Below, in pieces: positions 17,508-26,749 of a stretch of DNA of 64,000 nucleotides. This stretch comes from Cyclobacteriaceae bacterium. Its GTDB lineage: Bacteria > Bacteroidota > Bacteroidia > Cytophagales > Cyclobacteriaceae. A program made the translations under genes and the position numbers. Where the stretch lies: NCBI GenBank assembly GCA_028278225.1, contig JANQEU010000030.1, positions 62,001-126,000 of the forward strand, in the 5' to 3' direction. Each line of letters begins with the position of its first letter. The stretch's first letter is position 1. The notes beneath the pieces were generated by a model. That model searched no databases, had not been told where the DNA came from, and saw only the letters and a list, made by a program, of their open reading frames with translations.

Positions 17508-19136
17508 TTAATCAAACAGACTGGGATCCGGGTAATCGGTCAGTCCCTTTGCCACGCTGGTTTCCTCCAGTGAAATAGGTATCCATAACCTTGTATCGGA
17601 ATAGTTCCCTTCCCGGATGGGATCACCTGCAAACAGGTTCGAACCGGCCCGTCCGGATCGAACGAGATCAAACCACCTGTGACCTTCCATAGACAGTTCA
17701 GCTCTTCGCTCATACCAGATCAGATCCAGAAGGCTCCAACTCTGCTGGGTCATGATATCCTGGGCGGTATTGAAATTACCAGTATTGTCACCGGGTCCCG
17801 CTGCTCTTTCTCTTACCTCGTCCATATATGTCATCGCTTCAGCATCAGTGCCGGAACCACGATGTAATGCTTCAGCTAGCATCAGCAATACATCAGCATA
17901 CCGGATGGCGTGCACATTGGCGTCTTTGGTAAGATTCGGATCACCACCGTTAATATTATTTCCATCGTAAGATTTGAAGTTTGAATATTTTTGTTGCCAG
18001 TAACCTGTATAATCCTGTGGATTGCTTTGAGTTACATCAACAACCACATTACAGGAAGTAATTCCTGAATCCAGTAATGTCTGAGCCAACTCGGCTTCTG
18101 AAATGATAGTGGCATCTCTCCTGTACAGATCATCCGCTAAATACGAGTCATACAGACTTTGTGTGGGAAGCATAAATCCCCAACCATCTTTGTAAAACGG
18201 ATGATCGGAACACAATCCCCTAATACCGCAAAGTTGTATGATGCCGTTCCCCTCTATCCCTTCGAACCAACCCCAATCACTTGGCCATAAATTGGACTTC
18301 TGGATCTCAAAAACGGATTCGGAAGTATTTTTACTACCGAAAGCAAAAAGTTCATTGTAGTCGTCTACAAGGGAATACTGCCCGGAAGACACCACATCAC
18401 CAAGGTATTGCGCAGCCATGTCGAATTTGCTGCCATCGTCATTGTCCAGATCAGCCCAGTAGAGATAAGCTTTTCCCAGCAAAGCCTGTGCCGCACCCCT
18501 GGATGCTCTTCCGATTTCGTTCGAAGATAAGGTACCCGGGAGTATGTCAATAGCGTCCTCCAGGTCCGATACAATTGCATCAAATACTTCTGACATTGTA
18601 TTTCTCTGAAGAGATACATCATCAGGAGACAAAATGGATGTAATTACCGGGACAGGTCCGAAATGCTTGAATAGTTGGAAATGATAATATGCCCTTAAAA
18701 ATTTTGCTTCTGCCTGATATCTTTCGATTACAGGGGATGTGATTTCAGGACTGTAGATTACCAGGTTCGACCTGAAAATTCCGATATAATACTTTCGGTA
18801 GATGGGTTGTAAAACTGTATTATTCGTTGTTTCCCTGAAATCATCTAATTCCTGCCATCCCGGCTGGTCATTATCAGAAGGATCCCCTCCTGCATGGGCA
18901 TTGTCTGATCTGATTTCACCATACATGACCTCAGCAATCCATTGTCCGAAAGCCATTGTCCAGCCAATAGGATCGTAAGCTGCCACAAGCGCCTCATAAA
19001 CCTGTTCCTCGGTTTGAAAGAAATTTGAAGATAAATACCTGTTTACAGGCTCTACCTCAAGTCTGTCCTCATTACATGATGTAACCGAAATGAGGATAAC
19101 TATGATCGATGTTATAGAAAGTTTATAAAGTTTCAT
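17508..19136 (-). CDS. susD: SusD/RagB-family glycan-binding lipoprotein
   Basis: A 542-residue lipoprotein (lipobox VTSC, followed by NEDRLE) with the SusD fold. It has the N-terminal pattern SSNFFQTEEQVYEAL, then RYQAEAKFLRAYYHFQLFKH in the helical TPR-like core, ASRGAAQALLGKAYLY, and the C-terminal IWYERRAELSMEGHRWFDL, all typical of the family. SusD proteins cap the SusC barrel at the cell surface and hand over glycan. It is 21 bp downstream of susC and 31 bp upstream of the SGBP gene. The family is certain; laminarin-like glucan as ligand is inferred from the locus. Confidence 0.95.
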   Translation of the reverse strand: MKLYKLSITSIIVILISVTSCNEDRLEVEPVNRYLSSNFFQTEEQVYEALVAAYDPIGWTMAFGQWIAEVMYGEIRSDNAHAGGDPSDNDQPGWQELDDFRETTNNTVLQPIYRKYYIGIFRSNLVIYSPEITSPVIERYQAEAKFLRAYYHFQLFKHFGPVPVITSILSPDDVSLQRNTMSEVFDAIVSDLEDAIDILPGTLSSNEIGRASRGAAQALLGKAYLYWADLDNDDGSKFDMAAQYLGDVVSSGQYSLVDDYNELFAFGSKNTSESVFEIQKSNLWPSDWGWFEGIEGNGIIQLCGIRGLCSDHPFYKDGWGFMLPTQSLYDSYLADDLYRRDATIISEAELAQTLLDSGITSCNVVVDVTQSNPQDYTGYWQQKYSNFKSYDGNNINGGDPNLTKDANVHAIRYADVLLMLAEALHRGSGTDAEAMTYMDEVRERAAGPGDNTGNFNTAQDIMTQQSWSLLDLIWYERRAELSMEGHRWFDLVRSGRAGSNLFAGDPIREGNYSDTRLWIPISLEETSVAKGLTDYPDPSLFD

Positions 19137-19157
19137 ATTCCAGATGGTTAAGAATTC

Positions 19158-22100
19158 TTACATTTTGATGTTTATGCCTGCTCCGAAAGTCCTGCTTGCC
19201 GGATAATAACCCTTATCTATGCCGGTATCCAGGATCCAGCCATTTGTGCCGATCTCGGGATCAAATCCGTTATAGTTCGTAAGTGTTAGTAAATTATTTG
19301 CAGATACATAGATCCTCAGCGCTTTCAACTTTGCATATTCCAGTACACTGACAGGCACATTATAGCCTATCTGTAAATTTCTCAGCCTGAGAAATGATCC
19401 GTCCTCAACGTAGAAGTCGGAAGGTCTTTGATTTACATTGGGATCATTGGATACCAGCCGGGGATACTCATTACTTGGATTACTCTCTGTCCACCGGTTT
19501 TTCCAGAATTTCTGGTAATTGGTAAATGTGATATCCGACCTTTCATATGTTCTGTATATGTCGTGTCCAATTTGAGTGGAGAATAGTATTTTAAGATCTA
19601 TGCCCTTATACTCAGCACCCAGTTGCAATCCGATAATATGGTCCGGCCAGGGTGAACCGATATCGGTGAGGTCATCGTTATTGATAATTCCATCTGGCTG
19701 TCCGGTGAGATTACCATCAGCGTCCCGGCCATTTACATCTGCAAATATCAGATCACCAGGGCTTGCATTGGGTTGCAACGGATCTCCATCACTGTTGATG
19801 TGTGAAAACACATCTGCCTGGGACTGAAAGATCCCCAATGTTTTATATCCTACAAAATGACCCACAGGCTTACCCTCGGTCATCCTGGTGATCGCGGTAT
19901 TACGAACCGGCCAGCCCCATCCGTTGATGAATTCAGACGATCCCGGAACTTCAATTACCTCGTTCTTGAATGTTGAATAATTCAGGTTTGCCCTTAAATC
20001 CAGGTCTCCAATTGAAATCCTGTATGAAACCGCTGCTTCTATACCGGTATTTCTTATCTCTCCAAGGTTTGAAAGCGGCTGGTCCGTAACTCCCAGATAT
20101 CCCGGGATAACCTCCCTTCCCAACAGATCCTTTGTGGATTTTCGGTAAAAGTCAATTTCAGCCGTAAACATATCGTCCCACAGATTTACCTCTACCCCAA
20201 TATCGGTCTGAACACTCTCTTCCCATTTCAGGTTAGGGTTAGGTAATGTTGGCAGGGTGCTTCCTGTATTCAATACAGGGTTCTGACCGAGCGGGTATGT
20301 AAATGCACTAACCACTGTTGAAGCAAACCCAAGCGACCCAATTCTGTCACTACCATTTACACCCCAACTCGCTCTTAGTTTCAGGAAACTAATGGGTCCG
20401 CCATTAAAAAAGCTTTCATCGGAAATCACCCATCCGAAAGATGCGGAAGGGAAGAGACCAAATCTCTTGTTCTGTCCAAACTGGGTTGAACCATCCCTTC
20501 TCAGTGTTGCAGAAAACAGGTACTTATCCTGATAATCATATATTATCCTTCCGTAATAGCTGATCAATGCACTCAGTTCAGCCGCACCGCCGAACGCCAG
20601 ATCGCTGGTATCCTGCCCTGCATCTATATATTGAAAGTTTTCATTGAACTTGGCCGCATCCGGAATATTTAAAGTAGATCCACCGGATTGCTCAAACTCC
20701 CTTTCGATATAGGTAGTTCCAACTACGAAATCAAATGAATGATCTCCAAATGACTTTTCGTACTTCGCATAATTCTCAAATTGGATATTTTGTCCAAATC
20801 CTGCTCCCTGAGAAACACCGTTGTTAACATTAAAGAATGAACTGTGATAAAAATAGTCAGGGGTAAAGTTTCGAAACTTGAACCACCAATAGTCAACACC
20901 CAGGTCACTTCTTACCGTTAGCCCTTCTATTGGCTCGACTTCAACATAAACATTTCCAAGGACTGCATCACCATGACCGCTTCCATTTGACAGAAATAAC
21001 CTGCTAAGCGGATTTATATACTCCTTTTGCACCCATTGAGATTGCTCAAAACCATATTCCTTATCGGGGTTATATATTTCAGTCAGTGGATCATAAGCAA
21101 AAGCATCTGCAACCATGGTACCGAATGCATTATTGGTACCAATATTTTGATTATCTACCCTATTGACATACACATTCTGACCCACTGTCACCCACTCGTT
21201 CAATTTCTTTGATGAATTGAATCTGGTAGAGTATCTTTTATAATTCGACTTGTTTCCTCCAAGCACACCATTCTGATCCCAGTATTCAAGAGACAGATAG
21301 GAATTTCCCAGTGTAGCTGATATCCTGTGATTCTTAATCGTGGAATTATCGAAAATTACATTCATCCAATCCGTATCGGGTGTTGGATCCCCGACATTTG
21401 GAAATCCCAAAGCATCCAGGGATGCCGTTTGGTTGCCATTAGCAAATTTCTCTCTTGTGATTTCTATGTATTCCCGGGCATTCAACATCTCCGGAACTTT
21501 CCAGGGAGTGGAAATCGAGGTGAAACCTTCGTAGTTCAATTCGGTGGCTCCCTCTGATCCTTTCTTCGTTGTGATAATGATCACACCATTGGCGGCCCTG
21601 GAACCGTATATTGCTGTCGAGGCCGCATCCTTCAAAACGTCAATTGACTCAATGTCATTAGGACTGATGTTATCAATTGATCCCACAGTCAATCCATCTA
21701 CCACATAAAGGGGGGTATTGTCACCATTGGTGCTTATCCCTCTAATGAGAATTGCTTTTCCGGATCCGGGTTGGCCTGAAGATTCACTGACGAGTACACC
21801 GGATACCTGACCGTCCAAAGCCGAGGTAACATCGGAAACTTTGTATCCCTCTATATTCTTTGTTGTTACTTTTGAGATGGACCCCGTGGATAATTTCTTC
21901 TTCTGTGATCCGTACCCGATCACAACAACCTCGGAAAGTGTCTCAACATCAACAGACAAGCTGACGTCAATCACACTTTGATCCCCAATCTGTATTTCCT
22001 GTGTTGTATATCCGACAAACGAAAAAACAAGAACAGCCTCACTGCCGGAAGCGCTTAGTACGTAATTTCCATCAATATCCGTTACTGTTCCATTTGTTGT

Positions 22101-22238
22101 TCCTTTTTCTACCACATTCACCCCCGGAATACCAAAATCGTCATCCATGGAGATAACTTTACCACTTACGGTGACCTGGGAATACAGGTAGGTGAAGCAC
22201 CCGATCATGGAAATGGTTAATAGTACTTTCTTCATCAT
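19158..22238 (-). CDS. susC: SusC/RagA-family TonB-dependent outer-membrane transporter
   Basis: A 1026-residue outer-membrane protein. A signal peptide is followed by a carboxypeptidase-D-like regulatory domain (about 24-100: VSGKVISMDDDFGIPGVNV, GYTTQEI), the segment EVVVIGYGSQKKK with the TonB-box-like region, a plug domain (residues about 130-235: VLIRGISTNGDNTPLYVVDG pattern, DAASTAIYGSRAANGVI) and a 22-strand barrel ending in FGAGINIKM. It imports oligosaccharides together with SusD, powered by TonB. It is the first gene of the glucan operon, divergent from the regulator. Confidence 0.95.
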   Translation of the reverse strand: MMKKVLLTISMIGCFTYLYSQVTVSGKVISMDDDFGIPGVNVVEKGTTNGTVTDIDGNYVLSASGSEAVLVFSFVGYTTQEIQIGDQSVIDVSLSVDVETLSEVVVIGYGSQKKKLSTGSISKVTTKNIEGYKVSDVTSALDGQVSGVLVSESSGQPGSGKAILIRGISTNGDNTPLYVVDGLTVGSIDNISPNDIESIDVLKDAASTAIYGSRAANGVIIITTKKGSEGATELNYEGFTSISTPWKVPEMLNAREYIEITREKFANGNQTASLDALGFPNVGDPTPDTDWMNVIFDNSTIKNHRISATLGNSYLSLEYWDQNGVLGGNKSNYKRYSTRFNSSKKLNEWVTVGQNVYVNRVDNQNIGTNNAFGTMVADAFAYDPLTEIYNPDKEYGFEQSQWVQKEYINPLSRLFLSNGSGHGDAVLGNVYVEVEPIEGLTVRSDLGVDYWWFKFRNFTPDYFYHSSFFNVNNGVSQGAGFGQNIQFENYAKYEKSFGDHSFDFVVGTTYIEREFEQSGGSTLNIPDAAKFNENFQYIDAGQDTSDLAFGGAAELSALISYYGRIIYDYQDKYLFSATLRRDGSTQFGQNKRFGLFPSASFGWVISDESFFNGGPISFLKLRASWGVNGSDRIGSLGFASTVVSAFTYPLGQNPVLNTGSTLPTLPNPNLKWEESVQTDIGVEVNLWDDMFTAEIDFYRKSTKDLLGREVIPGYLGVTDQPLSNLGEIRNTGIEAAVSYRISIGDLDLRANLNYSTFKNEVIEVPGSSEFINGWGWPVRNTAITRMTEGKPVGHFVGYKTLGIFQSQADVFSHINSDGDPLQPNASPGDLIFADVNGRDADGNLTGQPDGIINNDDLTDIGSPWPDHIIGLQLGAEYKGIDLKILFSTQIGHDIYRTYERSDITFTNYQKFWKNRWTESNPSNEYPRLVSNDPNVNQRPSDFYVEDGSFLRLRNLQIGYNVPVSVLEYAKLKALRIYVSANNLLTLTNYNGFDPEIGTNGWILDTGIDKGYYPASRTFGAGINIKM

Positions 22239-22294
22239 GATTCTACATTAGTTAGATATGTTAGACTATGCGATTTTATGCTTGCAACCTATCT

Positions 22295-22302
22295 CAAATA
22301 TG
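22295..22302 (-). promoter_or_regulatory. Candidate -7 box for the susC operon
   Basis: On the minus strand this reads CATATTTG, one mismatch from TAnnTTTG. It would give a leader of about 50 nt for susC. No good -33 element is present at the normal distance, which fits an activator-dependent promoter. Confidence 0.4.
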
Positions 22303-22324
22303 TATGGGGATGAAAATACGTACT

Positions 22325-22374
22325 ACATCAACACTACATCACACCGTCAAATCTCCCTTCACATCATTACATCA
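22325..22374 (-). promoter_or_regulatory. Four ACATCA repeats upstream of susC, candidate activator sites
   Basis: ACATCA (TGATGT on the susC strand) occurs at 22325, 22336, 22361 and 22369. The first two are part of a 9-base direct repeat ACTACATCA at 22322 and 22333, an 11-bp period close to one helical turn. They lie 25-75 bp upstream of the candidate -7 box, where an activator would bind. The neighbouring LuxR-type regulator is the obvious candidate, which is inference. Confidence 0.4.
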
Positions 22375-22440
22375 AAATTTTGTAAAAACAGCCTATATGA
22401 TCAATTGTAAACGTTTTCAATAGGTATCATCCAACACTCA

Positions 22441-22448
22441 TATCTTTG
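22441..22448 (+). promoter_or_regulatory. -7 box of the regulator promoter
   Basis: TATCTTTG matches TAnnTTTG exactly and gives a leader of about 37 nt to the ATG at 22490. The expected -33 position holds only TTTTC. Confidence 0.55.
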
Positions 22449-22489
22449 CAGTCAGTTGATCTTTATTTAAATTGACCACAACAATTCGT

Positions 22490-25441
22490 ATGAAATACTA
22501 TCTCATATATATTCTCACGACTGTAATTCACTTGTCCTTCCCGGAAGTTCATGCCCAAGGTTCAAACAGATTCCTGGGAATGCCGATTATAGAATATTTC
22601 GGTACTGAAGATTATAATGGAGGTATTCAGAATTATGCCATAACCCAGGATCACCGGGGGATAATCTATGTTGCCAATAACCTTGGACTGCTGGAGTACG
22701 ATGGCAGTAACTGGCGGAGCTATGGAGTAGATAAAGGCACTAAGGTAAGATCACTATTCGCCGATGCTTCCGGGAAGATATATGTTGGGGCACAGAATGA
22801 GTTCGGTTATTTCTTTCCACGGGCTAATGGCGAATATGCTTATCACTCATTGAACTCGCTGATCCCGGTGGAAAATAGAAATTTTGATGATGTATGGGAT
22901 ATCTATCCTGTGGAAGATGGATTTATTTTCACCAATGTAAAGGAGCTTTTCCGTTATGCAAATGACAGTATCCGGATAATACCCTTGCCGAAATGGAATG
23001 ATTTTACCTTTCAATTTAAAGGTAAGCTATACAATCAGGTCTGGGATGAGGGTTTGATGTATTATGATGACGGTGGTTGGCAACTTCACAGTCAGGGCAG
23101 GTTTTTTGCCGACAAAGGTGTTTCGGCAATTGTATCTTATTCCAATGAATATGATATGATCAGTACTTATGAAACAGGCATATACCTCATAAACAGGCAC
23201 CAGGTAATTCCATGGGCCGAATCCTTTGTTGATGTCTTCCGGGAACACAAAATCAACACTGTTGTCAGGTTGAAAAATGGATCATACGCCGTAGGCACCA
23301 ATACTGATGGATTATATATTCTGGATGAGAATGGGGATCTTACCTACCATTTCACAAAAGACAAAGGTCTTAAAAACCGAACGATACTTGCGGTATTTGA
23401 AGATTCGAACGGGAACATTTGGCTGGGCTTAAACAATGGTATTGCAAAAATTGAATGGAACTCCCCATTTAGTTTTATCAATGAAGAATTGAATCTGCCG
23501 GGTACTGGATATGTGGCCTACGGATCCTCAGCATTCCTCTACTTCGGTACAAATAATGGTCTCTTTTATGCTCCGAATAATAAGTTTCCTTTGTCAGGAG
23601 ACATGGACAGGGTTGAAGGAATAGATGGTCAGGTCTATAATATTCAGCGTATCAATGGAGATGTATTGGTTAGCTGTCATTTTGGGGCATACCAACTCGA
23701 CGGGAACCGGGCTATTGAGATATCCAACAAAATCGGATGGTGGACCTTTATTGAGACAGATCTGGACAATTTAATAATCGCCGGAGGATATGACGGGCTT
23801 TATTTGCTTGAGAAATCCGGGAGTCTGTGGAGAATTGCCAAAAAGTACCCGGATTTCACAGAATCGTCAAGAGTGATGGAATTTGATGAAAACGGAATAT
23901 TGTGGATGACCCACGGCTACAAAGGAGTTTATTCATTCGCATTTTCAGATGATTACGGTGAAATAGTTGAAACAAAGTATTATGATACAAGTAAAGGATT
24001 TCCCTCTAACCTGTTAATAAATGTCTTCAGGCTAAATGGAGAAAATGTCTTTGCCGCCGAAAGTGGTATTTTCACTTTCGATCCCAACCGGGATTATTTT
24101 ATTCCGCATCAGGTTTTTGACAAAATCATTGGGCGTCAAACCCGCATCCAAAGTGCTATTGAAGATAGTTTTGGAAATATCTATTTTATCGGTACTGATT
24201 TGTCAGGTGTACTCAAGAAAAGCGCATGGGACAAATACGATATTGAATCCACTCTATTCAATATGATCCATCCTTATCTGAATGATGATCTGGAAAAGAT
24301 ATCCATTCTCGATCATGAAAATATAATCTTCTCTGCGAAAGATGGATTTATACACTATAATAACTCGGGAAACATTTACACATCTGCGGAATTCAGGGTA
24401 CTCTTCAGAAGCATTCAACTTTCCAAGTCAGATTCTACATTATTTGGCGGTGGATTTGTAGAAAACGGGCGAGTAACCAATTCTCAACCACAGGATATAA
24501 TTCCACAACTTCCTCATCAAAACAACTCCATTTCATTTTCATATTCCGCAATTGATTTCAATCAGGCTCCTACCCGCTATCGATATAAGTTGGATGGTTT
24601 TGAAAATGAATGGTCGAACTGGTCAGAAAAAACTGACAAGGAATATACGAATCTGTATGAAGGCAATTATTCCTTCCAGGTAGAAGCCAAGAACATATTC
24701 GATGTTGTTTCCCCAATGGAATCGTTTGATTTTGTAATACTACCTCCGTGGTACAGAACCAGGTATGCATTCATCTTCTATTTCTTCATCTCGTTAGGAA
24801 GCATTTTCACCATCCTTTATTATAACCGGCGAAAGCTTGACAAGGAAAAAAGACATTTGATCATCAAGCAGGAAAAAGAACTTGTGCAGCGTGATAATCA
24901 ATTGAGGGAAGTTTCAAGAAAGTCACGGGAGGAAATTGAGCGATTAAAAAATGAAAAGCTTAAATCCGAGATACGGCATAAAAAAAGGGAACTCGCGACG
25001 TCAACAATGCATCTGATCGATAAAAATGGCTTCATATCCAGCATAAAAAGTCATATCGGAGATATGCTAAAAAATGATAATCAGCGAGAAATCAGGCATG
25101 AATTGAAAAGAATAGTCAAAGAGATAGACAAGAACATCCACGAAGATGATGACTGGGGACAATTTGAGGTTCACTTCGATGAAGTCCATGAAGGGTTCAT
25201 TAAAAAGTTGAGAAACGACTATCCTGGCATTACGCCCCAGGAAATCAAATTGAGCGCTTACTTAAGGATGAATATGAGTACAAAAGAGATTGCTAATCTA
25301 TTGAGAATATCCGTTCGTGGAGTGGAAATTGCACGGTATCGATTAAGGAAAAAACTCAGATTGGGCAAGGAAGAAAATCTGGTGGATTTCATGATGAGTT
25401 TTGGAACGGACGACACCGTAACAGAATCTGCCTCAGCTTGA
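22490..25441 (+). CDS. Membrane-bound propeller/Y_Y_Y/LuxR-type transcriptional regulator
   Basis: The ATG at 22490 is preferred over an in-frame TTG at 22472 because it starts directly with a signal peptide (MKYYLIYILTTVIHLSFPEV). The 983-residue product has a periplasmic two-component-regulator beta-propeller (about 30-660, repeats such as ILAVFEDSNGNIWLGLNNGI), a Y_Y_Y domain (about 680-748), one TM helix (758-778), a charged coiled coil (about 785-850) and a C-terminal LuxR-type HTH (about 910-975; TPQEIKLSAYL, STKEIANLL, SVRGVEIARYRLRKKL). No histidine kinase or receiver domain is visible, so it senses sugar outside and binds DNA inside in one polypeptide. Divergent from susC, it is probably the activator of the glucan operon. 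Confidence 0.88.
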   Translation: MKYYLIYILTTVIHLSFPEVHAQGSNRFLGMPIIEYFGTEDYNGGIQNYAITQDHRGIIYVANNLGLLEYDGSNWRSYGVDKGTKVRSLFADASGKIYVGAQNEFGYFFPRANGEYAYHSLNSLIPVENRNFDDVWDIYPVEDGFIFTNVKELFRYANDSIRIIPLPKWNDFTFQFKGKLYNQVWDEGLMYYDDGGWQLHSQGRFFADKGVSAIVSYSNEYDMISTYETGIYLINRHQVIPWAESFVDVFREHKINTVVRLKNGSYAVGTNTDGLYILDENGDLTYHFTKDKGLKNRTILAVFEDSNGNIWLGLNNGIAKIEWNSPFSFINEELNLPGTGYVAYGSSAFLYFGTNNGLFYAPNNKFPLSGDMDRVEGIDGQVYNIQRINGDVLVSCHFGAYQLDGNRAIEISNKIGWWTFIETDLDNLIIAGGYDGLYLLEKSGSLWRIAKKYPDFTESSRVMEFDENGILWMTHGYKGVYSFAFSDDYGEIVETKYYDTSKGFPSNLLINVFRLNGENVFAAESGIFTFDPNRDYFIPHQVFDKIIGRQTRIQSAIEDSFGNIYFIGTDLSGVLKKSAWDKYDIESTLFNMIHPYLNDDLEKISILDHENIIFSAKDGFIHYNNSGNIYTSAEFRVLFRSIQLSKSDSTLFGGGFVENGRVTNSQPQDIIPQLPHQNNSISFSYSAIDFNQAPTRYRYKLDGFENEWSNWSEKTDKEYTNLYEGNYSFQVEAKNIFDVVSPMESFDFVILPPWYRTRYAFIFYFFISLGSIFTILYYNRRKLDKEKRHLIIKQEKELVQRDNQLREVSRKSREEIERLKNEKLKSEIRHKKRELATSTMHLIDKNGFISSIKSHIGDMLKNDNQREIRHELKRIVKEIDKNIHEDDDWGQFEVHFDEVHEGFIKKLRNDYPGITPQEIKLSAYLRMNMSTKEIANLLRISVRGVEIARYRLRKKLRLGKEENLVDFMMSFGTDDTVTESASA

Positions 25442-25556
25442 AGCCCCGTCGCGGTTCAGAACTGTCAAAAGAATCGTTTCTTAAGGAATAAGGGCTATTT
25501 TCTCCGCATGACGATCATTTATTATCCTAAACTCAAGCCATTCAGCATTATTTCAA

Positions 25557-25587
25557 TATTTTTGAATTTATTTTTTCACTATATTTG
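25557..25587 (+). promoter_or_regulatory. Two -7 boxes before the ATPase gene
   Basis: TATTTTTG (25557-25564) and TATATTTG (25580-25587) both match TAnnTTTG in a very AT-rich leader. An inverted repeat CAATATT (25591-25597) / AATATTG (25618-25624) lies between the second box and the ATG at 25630. Confidence 0.45.
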
Positions 25588-25629
25588 TTTCAATATTCAT
25601 GAAATATATTATATAATAATATTGATACA

Positions 25630-26733
25630 ATGAATGTGAAAAATCCCTTTGTTTCTATCGGGTACAGAGGCCCGGAATATTTCTGCGACAGGGAAAATGA
25701 AACAAAGACCATTCTTAATGCCCTGGAAAATGGGAATAATATGAATCTGTTTTCCATTCGCAGAATCGGTAAAACTGCTTTGATCCATCATGTTTTTCAC
25801 AACCTGGATAGTGAGAAGTACATTCCGGTATTTATTGACATAGAGCGTACGGAGTCATTAGCTGATCTTTCCAAACTGATCATTGAAAAGCTTGCCACTG
25901 TGATAGACCGGTATAATAAAAAACTGTTCCGGGATATAGTAAAATGGGCATCCGGATTCGGTGCAACCATCGGGCTGGATGAACTAACCGGATTTCCGAA
26001 AATTGATGTAACACATGTTCATGCTCCTAACGAAAGAACACTACATGACACTTTCAAGATTGTCAGTCTGGTCAAAACGAAAGTCATCGTCCTTGCCTTC
26101 GACGAGTTCCAACAAATTCTGAAATATCCTGAAAAAAATACCGAAGCCATGCTCCGGACAATCATGCAGGAATTGCCCAACGTGCGATTCCTGTACAGTG
26201 GGAGTTCCAATCATCTGATGTCAGCTATTTTCAATGATCCGTCCAGACCGTTTTATCAAAGTACACAGAATCTGTCTCTGGACTATATCAATAGGGATGT
26301 ATACCATCAATTCATTAAATCATTCATTCCGGAAATGGCAGATGATTCAATCAAAAACCTCATTGACTGGTGTCGGGGGCATACATATTACATACAAAGC
26401 GTTTTCAACAAAGTTTTTGAGTTAACTGTAGATGGAGAGATACCTGATTTGCTCCGGGTAAAAACCGAGATCCTTAAAGGGCATGAGTTTTACTTTTACA
26501 GCATCAGAAAGCTGCTGACTTCGGACCAATGGAAAGTCCTGAAAACGATCGCTCTACATGAACCGGTGAAAAAGCCAACTTCCAAAGAAATGGTTGCTGT
26601 TACCGGATTAGCCCCCAGCAGCCTGAAATTTCAGGTCGAACAACTTCTGGAGAAGGAACTACTACTAAGGGAAACCGATGGAATTAAAATCTATAACGTG
26701 TTTTTGGGAAAACTTCTCAAACTATCAAAATGA
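25630..26733 (+). CDS. Archaeal-type AAA/STAND ATPase with C-terminal winged helix
   Basis: A 367-residue cytosolic protein. The N-terminal P-loop is the short form RRIGKTAL (44-51), as in archaeal-ATPase-like families that carry GxRRxGKT rather than GxxxxGKT. Walker B is KVIVLAFDEF (151-160, Asp158/Glu159), and a sensor-like FLYSGSSNH follows. The C-terminal part, with PTSKEMVAVTGLAPSSLKFQ, looks like a winged helix. Related proteins are found as single genes of unknown role, some linked to mobile DNA or to NTP-driven switches. It stands alone between the regulator and the reductase, with an AT-rich leader. The cellular function is unknown. Confidence 0.75.
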   Translation: MNVKNPFVSIGYRGPEYFCDRENETKTILNALENGNNMNLFSIRRIGKTALIHHVFHNLDSEKYIPVFIDIERTESLADLSKLIIEKLATVIDRYNKKLFRDIVKWASGFGATIGLDELTGFPKIDVTHVHAPNERTLHDTFKIVSLVKTKVIVLAFDEFQQILKYPEKNTEAMLRTIMQELPNVRFLYSGSSNHLMSAIFNDPSRPFYQSTQNLSLDYINRDVYHQFIKSFIPEMADDSIKNLIDWCRGHTYYIQSVFNKVFELTVDGEIPDLLRVKTEILKGHEFYFYSIRKLLTSDQWKVLKTIALHEPVKKPTSKEMVAVTGLAPSSLKFQVEQLLEKELLLRETDGIKIYNVFLGKLLKLSK

Positions 26734-26749
26734 GAATTGCGCAGTACGT

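Noticed and set aside
22472-22489. TTG start for the LuxR-type regulator
   Set aside because: It adds six polar residues before the signal peptide; the ATG at 22490 is better placed.
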